Assembly (NCBI GenBank): GCA_024685315.1
Contig: JAIKVW010000023.1
Location: 50,977-114,976, forward strand
Length of the DNA: 64,000 bases
Origin: Lachnospiraceae bacterium
GTDB lineage: Bacteria; Bacillota; Clostridia; Lachnospirales; Lachnospiraceae
Direction: 5' to 3'
Position 1 is the stretch's first letter. Every line of letters begins with the position of its first letter. The notes under the pieces were generated by a model. That model had not been told where the DNA came from. It searched no databases and was given only the letters and a program-made list of their open reading frames with translations. The position numbers and the translations under genes were made by a program. Positions 7,210-16,760 of the stretch are shown here, piece by piece.

Positions 7210-9090
7210 ATGAAGCAATTTTACCGTATGTCAGTACTGATAGGTGTCGTATCCTGTCTGTCTTTTTCTCTCGCAGCATGCGGAGCCAAGAGCACCCCTG
7301 AAGGCACCGCAGGGGAGGTCATGGAGGCTCTGGCAGCCGGAGAAATCGAGAAAACAAATGAGGTGGTCTCGGATACATTTCCGGTATTTGAAAAGATCCA
7401 GACGACCATGGATGCTTTCTACTCGGAATATGCAGATCTCGGTCTGGAAATATCAGAAGAGGCCAAGGCTGCTTATGACTCTGTCGGGACAAGGCTCAGG
7501 GAAGCGTACATTTCATCTTATGAGCTTTCCGATCCGGTGGAAATGTCTGACGGAACGGTAGATGTTACTGCCGCGCTAAGTTATGGCTTTGATGCTTCCA
7601 AAGTGTCTTCCATTAAGAACAGCCTTAACGAGGTATGGGCTCAGTATGTCGGTGAGCACGGAGACGAGCTTGGCGGCATGGAACTTCCGCAGATGATAGA
7701 AGCCGTCATAACAGGGTCCGCGCAGGAGGCGGCAGACCATGCCGTCGAGGAAGTCCTGGGGTCCGGCGCGGGGAGCGAAAATTTCATCATGACCCTTGCC
7801 AAGGGAGATGATAAGGTCTGGTCGGTGACCGGCACGGCTCTTGACGGAGAGGATACCGGTGAAACCGGTGAAGACGAAGAGCAGCAGGGAAGCTTCCTGG
7901 AGGCATTCAGCGCTTACAGGGCAGAGGACGTCGCTAGGGATTTCCTGGAAGCTCTGAAAGCAGGGGATATTGAAAAGGCTAACGAGCTGTCCAAATCTGA
8001 TGTAGTATCTGATTATCTGCCGATATATAATGACCTTTCAGACACGATGGAGAGTTTTTACGCAGAAATAGATGGTTATGGCATAACTCTGCCGGATGAT
8101 GCAAAGGCTGATTATGATTCCATCTGCCCCAGACTCCTGGGAAATTTTATTACCGCCTATCAGCTTTACGATGCAGAAGAAAATGAAGAAAAATCCGTAT
8201 GTATTCCGGTTTCGATAATCTGTAATTTTAACGGCAATAAAGCGGATTTTGATTCTGTTTCGGGTTATTTCAATGAAACATGGAATGAGTATCTGATAGA
8301 GCATGCATCTGAACTTAGCAACATGGATCAGCTTAAGATCATTGAGACCTTAGTAACTGTAACTTCGAAGGATACTGCTGATCATACTGTAGAAAGAGTG
8401 CTGGGGTACGAAGGCGACAGTGCTAATTTCTCTATTATTCTGGACAAAGGCGAGGATAATAAGTGGCTGGTAAGCGGCTTGGAGCTCGAGGGTAATGGAG
8501 AGAAGATCCTCAGTGCGGGTGCTGATTTTCTGGATGCAATGGTCGCGAGGGACAAAGATAAGCTCTATGAACATGCCAGCGCAGATTATGTACAGCAGCT
8601 GGAAGACAGCGGTTTTTTTGACATAGGGACCTTATTTATGGAGTCGATATTGGAAGGCATGGGTCTGGACGACGCCTCCGTTCTCAATGCGGAAGCAAAT
8701 GCAGCTATCGATAAATTCGCGGATTATATAGGCGGTCTTTATGATTCTTATCAAATAACCGAAGGAAGCAGCGGATGGGGAAAGAATTATGTGGATGCAG
8801 ATGTAATATACAAATACGATCCGAATGCTCTTGGCTCAACTATTGATGTTCAGGGGATCGCTCAATCTCTGGCTGAAAAATTTGCGGAAGATCATTTAGA
8901 CGAGCTTAACGAACTTTACAACGAAAGCCAGGATGAGACAGCCGTTTCGATTGCGCTGCTAAACGGGATCCTTAATGATTGTGTGGATCAAGTGATTTCT
9001 GAACTTGAAAAGACAGGAGGCATTACAGACAGTGTAAGAGTAAACGTCACTTTCTGTAATGGAAAGTGGATAGCTACAGGAACTGATTAA
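7210..9090 (+). CDS. Lipoprotein built of three repeated domains, unknown function
   Basis: A 626-residue surface lipoprotein. The signal peptide ends in the lipobox LAAC with Cys24. Three repeats of about 200 residues follow. Repeat 1 starts near residue 31 (EGTAGEVMEALAAGEIEKTNE). Repeat 2 starts near 235 (AEDVARDFLEALKAGDIEKANE). Repeat 3, more diverged, starts near 433 (GADFLDAMVARDKDKLYEHA). Repeats 1 and 2 share the order DTMESFYAEI/TTMDAFYSEY, AKADYDS/AKAAYDS, ATADH-like AADHAVEEVLG and a closing KGDDKVW/KGEDNKW strand. The pattern recalls DUF5105/DUF4878-like lumazine-fold lipoproteins, but I cannot assign it. It has a clear AAGGAG site and faces the membrane-tethered XRE regulator. 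No catalytic motif is visible. Confidence 0.85.
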   Translation: MKQFYRMSVLIGVVSCLSFSLAACGAKSTPEGTAGEVMEALAAGEIEKTNEVVSDTFPVFEKIQTTMDAFYSEYADLGLEISEEAKAAYDSVGTRLREAYISSYELSDPVEMSDGTVDVTAALSYGFDASKVSSIKNSLNEVWAQYVGEHGDELGGMELPQMIEAVITGSAQEAADHAVEEVLGSGAGSENFIMTLAKGDDKVWSVTGTALDGEDTGETGEDEEQQGSFLEAFSAYRAEDVARDFLEALKAGDIEKANELSKSDVVSDYLPIYNDLSDTMESFYAEIDGYGITLPDDAKADYDSICPRLLGNFITAYQLYDAEENEEKSVCIPVSIICNFNGNKADFDSVSGYFNETWNEYLIEHASELSNMDQLKIIETLVTVTSKDTADHTVERVLGYEGDSANFSIILDKGEDNKWLVSGLELEGNGEKILSAGADFLDAMVARDKDKLYEHASADYVQQLEDSGFFDIGTLFMESILEGMGLDDASVLNAEANAAIDKFADYIGGLYDSYQITEGSSGWGKNYVDADVIYKYDPNALGSTIDVQGIAQSLAEKFAEDHLDELNELYNESQDETAVSIALLNGILNDCVDQVISELEKTGGITDSVRVNVTFCNGKWIATGTD

Positions 9091-9098
9091 TATCGGAT

Positions 9099-9112
9099 TG
9101 AAACCGCTTTCT
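9099..9112. promoter_or_regulatory. CcpA-like cre site upstream of pckA
   Basis: TGAAACCGCTTTCT matches the catabolite-response consensus TGWAANCGNTNWCA at 13 of 14 positions, with only the last base off. It lies 62 bases before the pckA start. Carbon-catabolite control of pckA is well known in Bacillota, which supports the call. Confidence 0.5.
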
Positions 9113-9173
9113 TCTTATGTTATATTGATTTAACGGCTAATTATATATTCCAAATATCACAGGAGGTTTGCTG

Positions 9174-10766
9174 ATGGAGACTTATGGCATAGAGAAACTC
9201 GGGATCACAAGCCCGAAGAACGTTTACAGGAACCTTACGCCTTCCAGGCTTATTGAGGACGCACTGCTGAAAGGCGAGGGACACCTTGCGGATAACGGAG
9301 CGCTTGCCGTGTACACAGGCAAATATACCGGGCGCTCGCCTGACGACAAGTTTATCGTCGACACCCCGGGGATCCATGACGTTATCGGCTGGGGAAAGGT
9401 CAACCGCCCCATAGAGCGCGAGAAGTTCGACAATATTAAGGAACAGGTAGCAGAGTACCTTAACGGAAAAGACGTCTATATTTTTGACGGATATGCCGGA
9501 GCCGACAAGAAGTATACCCAGAAGTTCAGGATCATCAATGAGCTTGCGAGCCAGAATCTTTTCATCCATCAGCTCCTTATAAGGCCTACCCCCGAAGAGC
9601 TTGAGAACTACGGCGAACCCGACTACACACTGATCTGCGCGCCCGGATTCAAGTGCGATCCGGAGAAGGACGGCGTTCACAGTGAAGCAGCTATCATGAT
9701 CGACTACGAGGCGCACATGATCGTTATTGCCGGATCAGGATATGCCGGAGAGATCAAGAAGAGCGTGTTCTCGACCATGAACTATGTTATGACGACGATG
9801 GACGTGCTTCCGATGCACTGCTCGGCAAATATGGATCCGGAGACAAGTGAGACCGCTATTTTCTTCGGACTTTCTGGCACCGGCAAGACCACGCTTTCCG
9901 CAGATCCGAACAGGAAGCTCATCGGAGATGACGAGCACGGCTGGTCTCCCGACGGAGTCTTCAATTTCGAGGGCGGCTGCTACGCGAAATGCATCGACCT
10001 CGCGGAAGAGACCGAGCCTGACATCTTCCATGCGATCAGGTATGGGACGCTAGTAGAGAACGTCATCATGGATCCCGAGACCAGGGCGCTCGATTTCCAC
10101 GACAAGTCCATTACGGAGAATACACGCGCGGGATATCCTGTGGATTTCATCAGTAATTCGCAGATCCCGGGAGTAGGCGGAGTCCCGAAGGTAGTTGTTT
10201 TCCTTACGGCCGATGCGTTTGGAGTGCTTCCTCCGATCAGCCGGCTGAGCCGCAACGCCGCTATGTACCACTTTGTTACCGGCTTCACCTCTAAGCTTGC
10301 AGGCACGGAGCGCGGGATCACCGAGCCTCAGCCTACATTCTCGACCCTGTTCGGGGAGCCTTTTATGCCGATGCCTCCGCTCGTATATGCAAATATGCTC
10401 GGCGAGAAGCTTGACAAGTACGGCACGAAGGTCTATCTCGTCAACACCGGTTGGGCCGGCGGAAGCGCAGCGGACGGGGCTAAGCGCATGAAGCTTAAAT
10501 ACACCCGCGCAATGGTAACGGCTGCCCTGAACGGAGACTTCGATGATGTGGAATTCAAACATCACGATGTTTTCAACGTGGACTATCCCGTACATTGCCC
10601 GAATGTTCCGGACGAGTTCCTTGACGCAAGGGGAATGTGGGCAGACAAGGCAGCATATGATGCCCAGGCAAACAAGCTCGCGAAATTATTCACCGACAAT
10701 TTCAGCGCAAAGTATCCTGACATGCCCGAGGAGATCGTGGCAGCAGGGCCTAAGGCAGCAGAATAA
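9174..10766 (+). CDS. pckA: Phosphoenolpyruvate carboxykinase (ATP)
   Basis: Interconverts oxaloacetate and phosphoenolpyruvate with ATP/ADP in the cytoplasm. In rumen and gut anaerobes it often runs toward CO2 fixation. The 530-residue protein has the ATP-type signatures: the P-loop GLSGTGKTTLSAD (residues ~230-242), the metal-binding IGDDEHGW and FNFEGGCYAK blocks, then ENTRAGYPVDFI. I choose the ATG at 9174 because AGGAGG (9161-9166) is seven bases upstream; a TTG six bases earlier is too close to it. A cre-like site lies upstream. pheS follows after 29 bases, so read-through into the tRNA-synthetase genes is possible. Confidence 0.97.
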   Translation: METYGIEKLGITSPKNVYRNLTPSRLIEDALLKGEGHLADNGALAVYTGKYTGRSPDDKFIVDTPGIHDVIGWGKVNRPIEREKFDNIKEQVAEYLNGKDVYIFDGYAGADKKYTQKFRIINELASQNLFIHQLLIRPTPEELENYGEPDYTLICAPGFKCDPEKDGVHSEAAIMIDYEAHMIVIAGSGYAGEIKKSVFSTMNYVMTTMDVLPMHCSANMDPETSETAIFFGLSGTGKTTLSADPNRKLIGDDEHGWSPDGVFNFEGGCYAKCIDLAEETEPDIFHAIRYGTLVENVIMDPETRALDFHDKSITENTRAGYPVDFISNSQIPGVGGVPKVVVFLTADAFGVLPPISRLSRNAAMYHFVTGFTSKLAGTERGITEPQPTFSTLFGEPFMPMPPLVYANMLGEKLDKYGTKVYLVNTGWAGGSAADGAKRMKLKYTRAMVTAALNGDFDDVEFKHHDVFNVDYPVHCPNVPDEFLDARGMWADKAAYDAQANKLAKLFTDNFSAKYPDMPEEIVAAGPKAAE

Positions 10767-10795
10767 TAAATAAGCAGACCGGAGATATACAGGAA

Positions 10796-11815
10796 ATGAA
10801 TGAAGTACTTGAGAAAATAAGGGCGGAAGCTATCGCGCGCATCGATGCCGCTCGCGACATGTCGTCGCTTAACGATATACGCGTAGCGATACTCGGCAAA
10901 AAGGGAGAGCTCACATCAGTGATGAAATCCTTAAGGGATCTCCCTCCGGAAGAGCGCCCTTCATTTGGCAAAAACGTAAACATTGTCAGGGATGAGATCA
11001 GCCAGCGTCTCGACAGCATGAAAGCTGAGCTTGCAAAGAAGGCAAGAGAGGTCCAGCTCGCGAACGAGACGATAGACGTGACCCTTCCTCCCAAGAAGAT
11101 GACCTACGGCCATCGCCATCCGAATAATATCGCCCTCGGAGAAGTCGAGAGGATATTTACCGGAATGGGATATGAAGTAGTGGAAGGCCCTGAAGTCGAG
11201 TTCGACTATTACAATTTTGAAGCCCTCAATATTCCCGCGAACCATCCCGCGAAGGACGAACAGGATACCTTTTATATTACCAAGGACATGCTTCTCCGGA
11301 CCCAGACCTCGGGAGTCCAGGTGCACACCATGGAGCACCAGCCTCTCCCTATCAGGATGATCGCCCCGGGACGCGTGTTCAGGGCAGACGAGCTTGACGC
11401 AACGCATTCCCCAAACTTCCATCAGGTAGAAGGTCTTGTGGTTGACAGGAACGTTACTTTTGCCGATCTCAAGGGCACGCTTGAGGTGTTCGCGAAGAAG
11501 CTCTTCGGCGAGGACACCCGCGTCAAATTCAGGCCTCATCATTTCCCGTTCACCGAGCCCTCGGCAGAAATGGACGTGACCTGCTTCAAGTGCGGCGGCA
11601 AGGGCTGCCGTATGTGCAAGGGCGAAGGCTGGATCGAGATCCTCGGCTGCGGTATGGTGCACCCGCACGTTCTTGAAATGTGCAGCATAGACCCCAATGA
11701 ATATCAGGGCTTTGCTTTCGGCGTAGGTCTTGAAAGAATAGCCATGCTTAAATACGAGATCGATGACATGCATCTCCTCTATGAGAATGATGTCAGGTTC
11801 CTTAAACAGTTCTAG
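10796..11815 (+). CDS. pheS: Phenylalanine-tRNA ligase alpha subunit
   Basis: Catalytic subunit of the alpha2-beta2 enzyme that charges tRNA-Phe. The 339-residue chain has an N-terminal coiled coil (residues ~1-85) for tRNA binding, then the class II core. Motif 2 is around [24 protein letters not shown], and motif 3 is [16 protein letters not shown]. A Cys-rich insert ([17 protein letters not shown]) near residues 260-278 is a usual feature of clostridial PheS and may bind zinc. pheT starts 16 bases downstream. No T-box leader fits in the 29-base gap before the gene. Confidence 0.97.
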   Translation: [339 protein letters not shown]

Positions 11816-11830
11816 GCGGAGGTAAGGGAA

Positions 11831-14263
11831 ATGAGAACATCTTTAAAGTGGATCAAAGCCCTTGTCCCCGGCATCAAGGACGTAGGGCCGCAGGAGTATC
11901 TTGACACTATGACTCTTGCAGGCCAGAAGGGCGAATATTATGTTGAGCTTAATAAGAACCTTGAGAAGATAGTTGTCGGCAAGGTCCTTTCGGTTGAGAA
12001 GCATCCTGACGCGGACAAGCTGGTCATCTGCCAGGTAGATGTCGGACAGGAAGCTCCGGTGCAGATCGTGACCGGCGCGCCGAACGTCTTTGAGGGAGCG
12101 GTCGTTCCGGTAGTCCTTGACGGCGGAAAGGTTGCCGGCGGGCACGACGGAAGCGCTCCGCCTGAGAACGGCATTAAGATCAAGAAGGGGAAGCTCCGCG
12201 GGGTAGAGTCTTTCGGTATGATGTGCTCGATCGAAGAGCTCGGTTCAAGCCGTAACTTTTACCCTGAGGCTCCTGAGGACGGCATCTATATTTTCTCCGG
12301 AAGAGATGATATAAAGCCCGGCGACGACGCTGTCGCAGCACTTGGACTTGATGATGCGGTCATCGAATATGAGATCACCTCTAACCGCGTGGACTGCTTC
12401 AGCATCATCGGTATCGCGAGAGAGGCTGCGGTTGCGTTCAATACCGGGTTCATGCCTCCTGTAGTTGAAGCTACCGGGAACTCTGAGGACGTAAATGACT
12501 ATGTTTCGGTAGAGGTAAGAGACGCAGATCTCTGCCCCAGGTTTACCGCCAGGATGGTGAAGAACGTCAAGATCGGACCTTCCCCGGACTGGATGCAGAG
12601 AAGGCTTGCGGCCCAGGGAATCCGTCCTATTAATAATATTGTCGATATCACGAACTATGTAATGGAAGAGTTCGGGCAGCCGATGCACGCCTACGACCTT
12701 TCCACGATCAGAGGAAGCAAGATCATCGTCCGCAGGGCAGATGACGGCGAAAAGTTCGTTACCCTTGACGGGCAGGAGAGAGATCTTGACAGCGATATGC
12801 TCATGATCTGCGACGCAGAGGGACCTATCGGCATAGGCGGCATCATGGGAGGCGAAAACTCCATGATCACCGGCCAGGCAGACACCGTGCTTTTTGAGGC
12901 GGCTAATTTCAACGGGACCAACGTAAGGCTCTCCGGAAAGCGCCTTGGAATGCATACCGACGCCCAGGCGAAGTTCGAGAAAGGCCTCGATCCGAATAAC
13001 GCCGAGGACGCGATCAACCGCGCATGCCAGCTGGTAGAGATGCTTGGCTGCGGCGAGGTCGTCGGCGGCATGGTCGACGTTTACCCCGTTAAGAAGGAAT
13101 CCTGGACGGTTCCCTTCGAGCCAGAAAGGATCAATAAGCTCCTCGGGACTTCTCTCACTGCAGATGAGATGCTTGATATCCTGAAGAGACTTGAGCTTAC
13201 CTACGATGAAGAGACAGGCCTGCTTCATATACCTACATTCAGGCAGGACCTTCTCGCGACCTGCGATATAGCGGAAGAGGTCGCAAGGTTCTTCGGATAC
13301 GCGAATGTTCCTTCGACACTTCCTGACAGCGGTGCGACCGCGGGAGGACTTCCGTTTGATCTGAGGGTCCAGGACCTCGCTCGTGACGTAGCAGAGTTCT
13401 GCGGATACTCCGAGGCAATGACATTCTCCTTCGAGAGCCCTAAGGTATTTGATATGCTGAGGCTTGACGCAGACGATCCGCTGCGCTCGGCGATTACCAT
13501 AGCGAATCCTCAGGGCGAGGACTACAGCATAATGAGGACCCTTCCGGTCTCCGGAATGCTGACCACCCTCGCGCGCAACTACAACCGCAGGAATAAAGAA
13601 GCAAAGCTCTACGAGATGGCGAAGGTCTACCTTCCGAAGACCCTCCCGCTCACAGAGTACCCGGACGAGAGAGTAATGTTCACCCTCGGTTTCTACGGCG
13701 ACGGAGATTTCTTTACCCTCAAGGGAGCGGTCGAGGAATTCCTTGACAAGGCCGGAATCAAGAGGAAGAGGGATTATGATCCTAACGCAGGGAAGAACTT
13801 CCTTCATCCCGGAAGACAGGCCAATATCCTGCTCGGGGATGAGATCCTCGGATACCTCGGAGAGGTCCATCCCGACGTGTGCGACAGCTATGACCTCGGG
13901 ACCAGGGCTTATATCGCGGTCATTGACATGGCGGCCGTCGATAAGTATGCATCCTTTGACAGGCATTTCAGCGGGATCGCTAAATATCCCGCAGTCACAA
14001 GGGACATCTCCATGGTCGTAAACAAGAAGACCCTCGCGGGATCTATCGAGCACGTGATCGAGAAGAACGGCGGCAGCATACTCGAGAGCTACGAGCTCTT
14101 TGATATTTATGAAGGCGAGCAGATCGGCCTTGGATTCAGGTCCCTCGCATATTCGCTGACCTTCAGGTCAAAAGAGCGCACGCTCGAGGACAAGGAAGTA
14201 AATGCCGCTATGGACAAGATACTGAAAGGGCTCGGCGAGCTCGGAATAGCTCTCAGAGAATAA
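11831..14263 (+). CDS. pheT: Phenylalanine-tRNA ligase beta subunit
   Basis: Structural and editing subunit of PheRS. Domain order across 810 residues: N-terminal B1, an OB-fold tRNA-binding domain (~residues 40-155; [16 protein letters not shown]), the B3/B4 editing region (~210-395), B5, a catalytic-like core (~480-690) and the C-terminal FDX-ACB anticodon-binding domain (~715-810; [21 protein letters not shown]). The length is normal for the bacterial protein. The reading is uninterrupted. queA begins one base after its stop codon, so pheS-pheT-queA form one tight operon. A long open frame on the opposite strand here is a codon-bias shadow. Confidence 0.97.
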   Translation: MRTSLKWIKALVPGIKDVGPQEYLDTMTLAGQKGEYYVELNKNLEKIVVGKVLSVEKHPDADKLVICQVDVGQEAPVQIVTGAPNVFEGAVVPVVLDGGKVAGGHDGSAPPENGIKIKKGKLRGVESFGMMCSIEELGSSRNFYPEAPEDGIYIFSGRDDIKPGDDAVAALGLDDAVIEYEITSNRVDCFSIIGIAREAAVAFNTGFMPPVVEATGNSEDVNDYVSVEVRDADLCPRFTARMVKNVKIGPSPDWMQRRLAAQGIRPINNIVDITNYVMEEFGQPMHAYDLSTIRGSKIIVRRADDGEKFVTLDGQERDLDSDMLMICDAEGPIGIGGIMGGENSMITGQADTVLFEAANFNGTNVRLSGKRLGMHTDAQAKFEKGLDPNNAEDAINRACQLVEMLGCGEVVGGMVDVYPVKKESWTVPFEPERINKLLGTSLTADEMLDILKRLELTYDEETGLLHIPTFRQDLLATCDIAEEVARFFGYANVPSTLPDSGATAGGLPFDLRVQDLARDVAEFCGYSEAMTFSFESPKVFDMLRLDADDPLRSAITIANPQGEDYSIMRTLPVSGMLTTLARNYNRRNKEAKLYEMAKVYLPKTLPLTEYPDERVMFTLGFYGDGDFFTLKGAVEEFLDKAGIKRKRDYDPNAGKNFLHPGRQANILLGDEILGYLGEVHPDVCDSYDLGTRAYIAVIDMAAVDKYASFDRHFSGIAKYPAVTRDISMVVNKKTLAGSIEHVIEKNGGSILESYELFDIYEGEQIGLGFRSLAYSLTFRSKERTLEDKEVNAAMDKILKGLGELGIALRE

Positions 14264-14264
14264 G

Positions 14265-15290
14265 ATGAAGACCAGCGACTTTTACTATGAACTTCCGAAA
14301 GAGCTGATCGCCCAGGACCCGCTTGAGGACAGGTCAGGATCAAGGCTGATGGTGCTTGGGCGGGAGTCAGGCGAAATAGAGCACCGGCATTTCAGGGACA
14401 TCACCGATTACCTGAAGCCCGGTGACTGCCTGGTGATAAATGATACCAAGGTCATTCCCGCAAGGCTCCACGGAGTTAAGGAGGGAACCGGGGCCCACAT
14501 CGAAGTGCTCCTCCTCAAGAGAAGGGAAGGGGACCAGTGGGAAGCTCTCACGAAGCCTGGGCGTAAGTCCGGGAAGGGCGTGAGAATAGACTTCGGCGAC
14601 GGACTCCTTAAATGCGAGGTAATGGATGACCTCGGAGACGGCATAAAGCTCGTGCATTTCGAGTACGAAGGGATCTTTGAGGAGATCCTCGACCGGCTCG
14701 GAGAGATGCCGCTTCCGCCGTACATTACTCACCGGCTTAAGGACAAGGGACGTTACCAGACCGTATACGCTAAATACGAGGGCAGCGCTGCGGCACCGAC
14801 TGCGGGACTTCATTTTACACCGGAGCTCCTTGAGGAGATTCGCGGGATGGGCGTCAATATCGCAAGCATTACCCTCCATGTCGGGCTCGGGACCTTCAGG
14901 CCGGTCAAGGCGGATGTGATCGAAGAGCACCACATGCACTCGGAATTCTACATCATTAACGATGAGGCCGCGGCGATGATCAACGCCGCGAAGGAATCCG
15001 GGAACCGGGTGATCGCGGTAGGCACCACCAGCACCAGGACCCTTGAGAGCGCAGCGGGAGAGGACGGCAGGATCGCACCCGTGAGCGGCTGGACAGACAT
15101 ATTTATTTATCCGGGATACAGGTTCAAATGTATCGACGGGCTCGTTACAAATTTCCATCTGCCTGAATCGACGCTGGTCATGCTGGTGTCGGCGTTCGCG
15201 GGCAGGGAGAACATACTTAATGCGTACAGGACCGCCGTAGAGGAAAAATACAGATTCTTCTCGTTCGGCGATGCGATGTTCATATTATGA
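14265..15290 (+). CDS. queA: S-adenosylmethionine:tRNA ribosyltransferase-isomerase
   Basis: QueA moves the ribosyl group of SAM onto the 7-aminomethyl-7-deazaguanine base of tRNA, making epoxyqueuosine at the wobble position of GUN anticodons. The 341-residue length is typical. Signatures are the N-terminal [36 protein letters not shown], the GLHFTPELL block, [15 protein letters not shown] sequence ([24 protein letters not shown]) and the closing [20 protein letters not shown]. Its start codon is one base after the pheT stop, so translation is probably coupled. No tgt gene is next to it here. Confidence 0.96.
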   Translation: MKTSDFYYELPKELIAQDPLEDRSGSRLMVLGRESGEIEHRHFRDITDYLKPGDCLVINDTKVIPARLHGVKEGTGAHIEVLLLKRREGDQWEALTKPGRKSGKGVRIDFGDGLLKCEVMDDLGDGIKLVHFEYEGIFEEILDRLGEMPLPPYITHRLKDKGRYQTVYAKYEGSAAAPTAGLHFTPELLEEIRGMGVNIASITLHVGLGTFRPVKADVIEEHHMHSEFYIINDEAAAMINAAKESGNRVIAVGTTSTRTLESAAGEDGRIAPVSGWTDIFIYPGYRFKCIDGLVTNFHLPESTLVMLVSAFAGRENILNAYRTAVEEKYRFFSFGDAMFIL

Positions 15291-15309
15291 TAATAAGAGG
15301 TAGACAATC

Positions 15310-15810
15310 ATGACATTAATGGAGCAGTTCGACGCTCTCGCGAAGAAACATGACGTTAATCAGCAGGAAGCAACGAGATTCTGGACCGACTACTACGAGA
15401 AGGAGAAGGAAGTATATTCTCAGATGCTTGACGAGCCCGGTACAGCCTATACCGGCACCGTAAGCGAGCTCGCAGAGAAGTTCGGGATGGACACGGTCTA
15501 TTTCGGAGCTTTCCTGGACGGTATCAATGAGAGCATCAAGGAGCCGAACCCGGTCGCTGAGCTGGAAGAGGACAGTACCGTCACTATCGACATCGACCCC
15601 GAGAAGCTTTACTACAACATGGTAGCCGCTAAGGCTGACTGGCTCTACGAGCTCCCCCAGTGGGAAGGCATCCTCGGAAAAGAGAAGATGGACGAGCTCT
15701 ACAAGGCTCAGAAGAGATCAATGATAGTCGTTAAGGGCAAGAAGGTCGGGAGAAATGATCCCTGTCCGTGCGGAAGCGGTAAGAAGTACAAATTCTGCTG
15801 CGGGAAATAA
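15310..15810 (+). CDS. SEC-C zinc-motif protein of unknown role
   Basis: A 166-residue protein. The last ~22 residues are a SEC-C motif ([21 protein letters not shown]), the zinc-binding tail best known from SecA, where it contacts SecB and ribosomes. The N-terminal ~140 residues are helical and acidic, with no SecA ATPase features, and I do not recognise a named domain. AAGAGG precedes the ATG, and the gene follows queA after 19 bases, so it is probably the last gene of the pheST-queA operon. Stand-alone SEC-C proteins are common in Clostridia and mostly uncharacterised; a chaperone-like or ribosome-associated role is only a guess. Confidence 0.85.
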   Translation: MTLMEQFDALAKKHDVNQQEATRFWTDYYEKEKEVYSQMLDEPGTAYTGTVSELAEKFGMDTVYFGAFLDGINESIKEPNPVAELEEDSTVTIDIDPEKLYYNMVAAKADWLYELPQWEGILGKEKMDELYKAQKRSMIVVKGKKVGRNDPCPCGSGKKYKFCCGK

Positions 15811-15845
15811 AGCACGATTAAAGAATAATAAATATTCAGTACCAC

Positions 15846-15952
15846 AGGCGAGGGACGAGAGCATCCTTCGCCTCCTGGCCGCCCCGCCGCCGATACGAGA
15901 ATCTGGCATTCAAGCAAGCTTAATGACCAGATTTTCGGCTCTGCGGCAGGGG
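15846..15952 (+). ncRNA. Two consecutive strong hairpins, candidate structured RNA
   Basis: Hairpin 1 pairs AGGCGAGGGA (15846-15855) with TCCTTCGCCT (15864-15873). Hairpin 2 is 71 bases long: CCCCGCCGC (15882-15890) pairs with GCGGCAGGGG (15943-15952), and an inner stem joins CGAGAATCTGG (15896-15906) to CCAGATTTTCG (15927-15937). The apical loop contains AAGCAAGCTT. No T-run follows, so neither is a normal terminator. The region lies between the SEC-C gene and the MntP-like gene. It does not show conserved blocks of the yybP-ykoY manganese riboswitch that I could recognise. It could be a leader element, a processed RNA or a 3'-end stabiliser. Confidence 0.45.
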
Positions 15953-16009
15953 TGCTGAATAGTTACACATAATACAATTTGGCTCGTTTGTAGTATTAAT
16001 CCTGACATT

Positions 16010-16045
16010 GGGAATTGTGTGAATCTGTACACCAATTCCCTTTTT
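16010..16045 (+). terminator. Terminator-like hairpin before the MntP-like gene
   Basis: GGGAATTG (16010-16017) pairs with CAATTCCC (16033-16040). The stem extends by TGT/ACA across one bulged C, and TTTTT follows. It could end the pheST-queA transcript or act as an attenuator for the pump gene 108 bases downstream. Confidence 0.7.
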
Positions 16046-16152
16046 ACTTATATTATAGTAGTGCATTATGGGCCAGTTTATCCAGGTCCTGTAATAATGT
16101 TTAACCAGCATTAAAAAGTGCGCGATCATACATATAATCAGGAGTCTAAAGG

Positions 16153-16731
16153 ATGAATGAATTTGCTATGACAGCAGTCTCGGTCGGACTATCGCTGGAT
16201 GTATTCGCAGTGGTGGTATGGTACGGGTCGGTATTGCTTAAGATAGAGAGATCAAGACTGGTTTCTATGGCTGCGATCTTCTGCGTTTGGCAGGGGATAG
16301 CCGTCGTGGGCGGCAATTATCTGGCCCTTATACCCGGGATCAGCTCGGTGGTCGGAAAGATACAGTTCCTCGGCGTTCTGCTCTGCGTGCTGGCCTTCCT
16401 CGGACTCGGCGCATTCATGGTATTCAAGGGTTTCAGGAACCGGAAAAACATCAAGGAAGAAAGGCTTCAGGACGTGAAGTACAGAGCGGCCTTTTTAGCT
16501 GCGATCCTCACCAGCATTGATGCCTTTATAGCGGGACTGGGATTCGGCTTCATCGGAGCAGATATTATTTTCGTCCTCATCGCGGTGATCATTATAACCG
16601 CTTTGATGGTGATCCTGGGCCTTTACATTGGCTACAGGATAGGGGTAGACAATAAATATAGCGTCTACAATATTTCCGCGGGCCTTATGGTCTTTTCGGC
16701 AGTAACTGTTATAATCAATTATTTAAAATAA
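16153..16731 (+). CDS. MntP-like manganese efflux pump family protein
   Basis: A 192-residue integral membrane protein with six hydrophobic segments, the size and layout of MntP (two repeats of three helices). The paired acidic motifs are present: GLSLDVFAV near residues 13-21, and TSIDAFIAG near ~122. In MntP these aspartates are needed for manganese export. The family call rests on these motifs and topology. Overall similarity to MntP looks moderate, so another divalent cation is possible. AGGAG precedes the ATG. The gene stands between a terminator-like hairpin and the radical SAM gene 29 bases downstream. A manganese riboswitch would be expected but I do not see one. Confidence 0.78.
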   Translation: MNEFAMTAVSVGLSLDVFAVVVWYGSVLLKIERSRLVSMAAIFCVWQGIAVVGGNYLALIPGISSVVGKIQFLGVLLCVLAFLGLGAFMVFKGFRNRKNIKEERLQDVKYRAAFLAAILTSIDAFIAGLGFGFIGADIIFVLIAVIIITALMVILGLYIGYRIGVDNKYSVYNISAGLMVFSAVTVIINYLK

Positions 16732-16760
16732 GATTTTTATAAAAGCAGGGGTAATTATCT

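Noticed and set aside
12245..14053. A 602-codon open frame antisense to pheT
   Set aside because: It is a codon-bias shadow: no ribosome site, no family features, and pheT on the other strand is a clear, complete gene.
15811..16152. A yybP-ykoY manganese riboswitch before the MntP-like gene
   Set aside because: Position and target would fit, but I cannot find the conserved loop blocks of that class, so I list only the hairpins.
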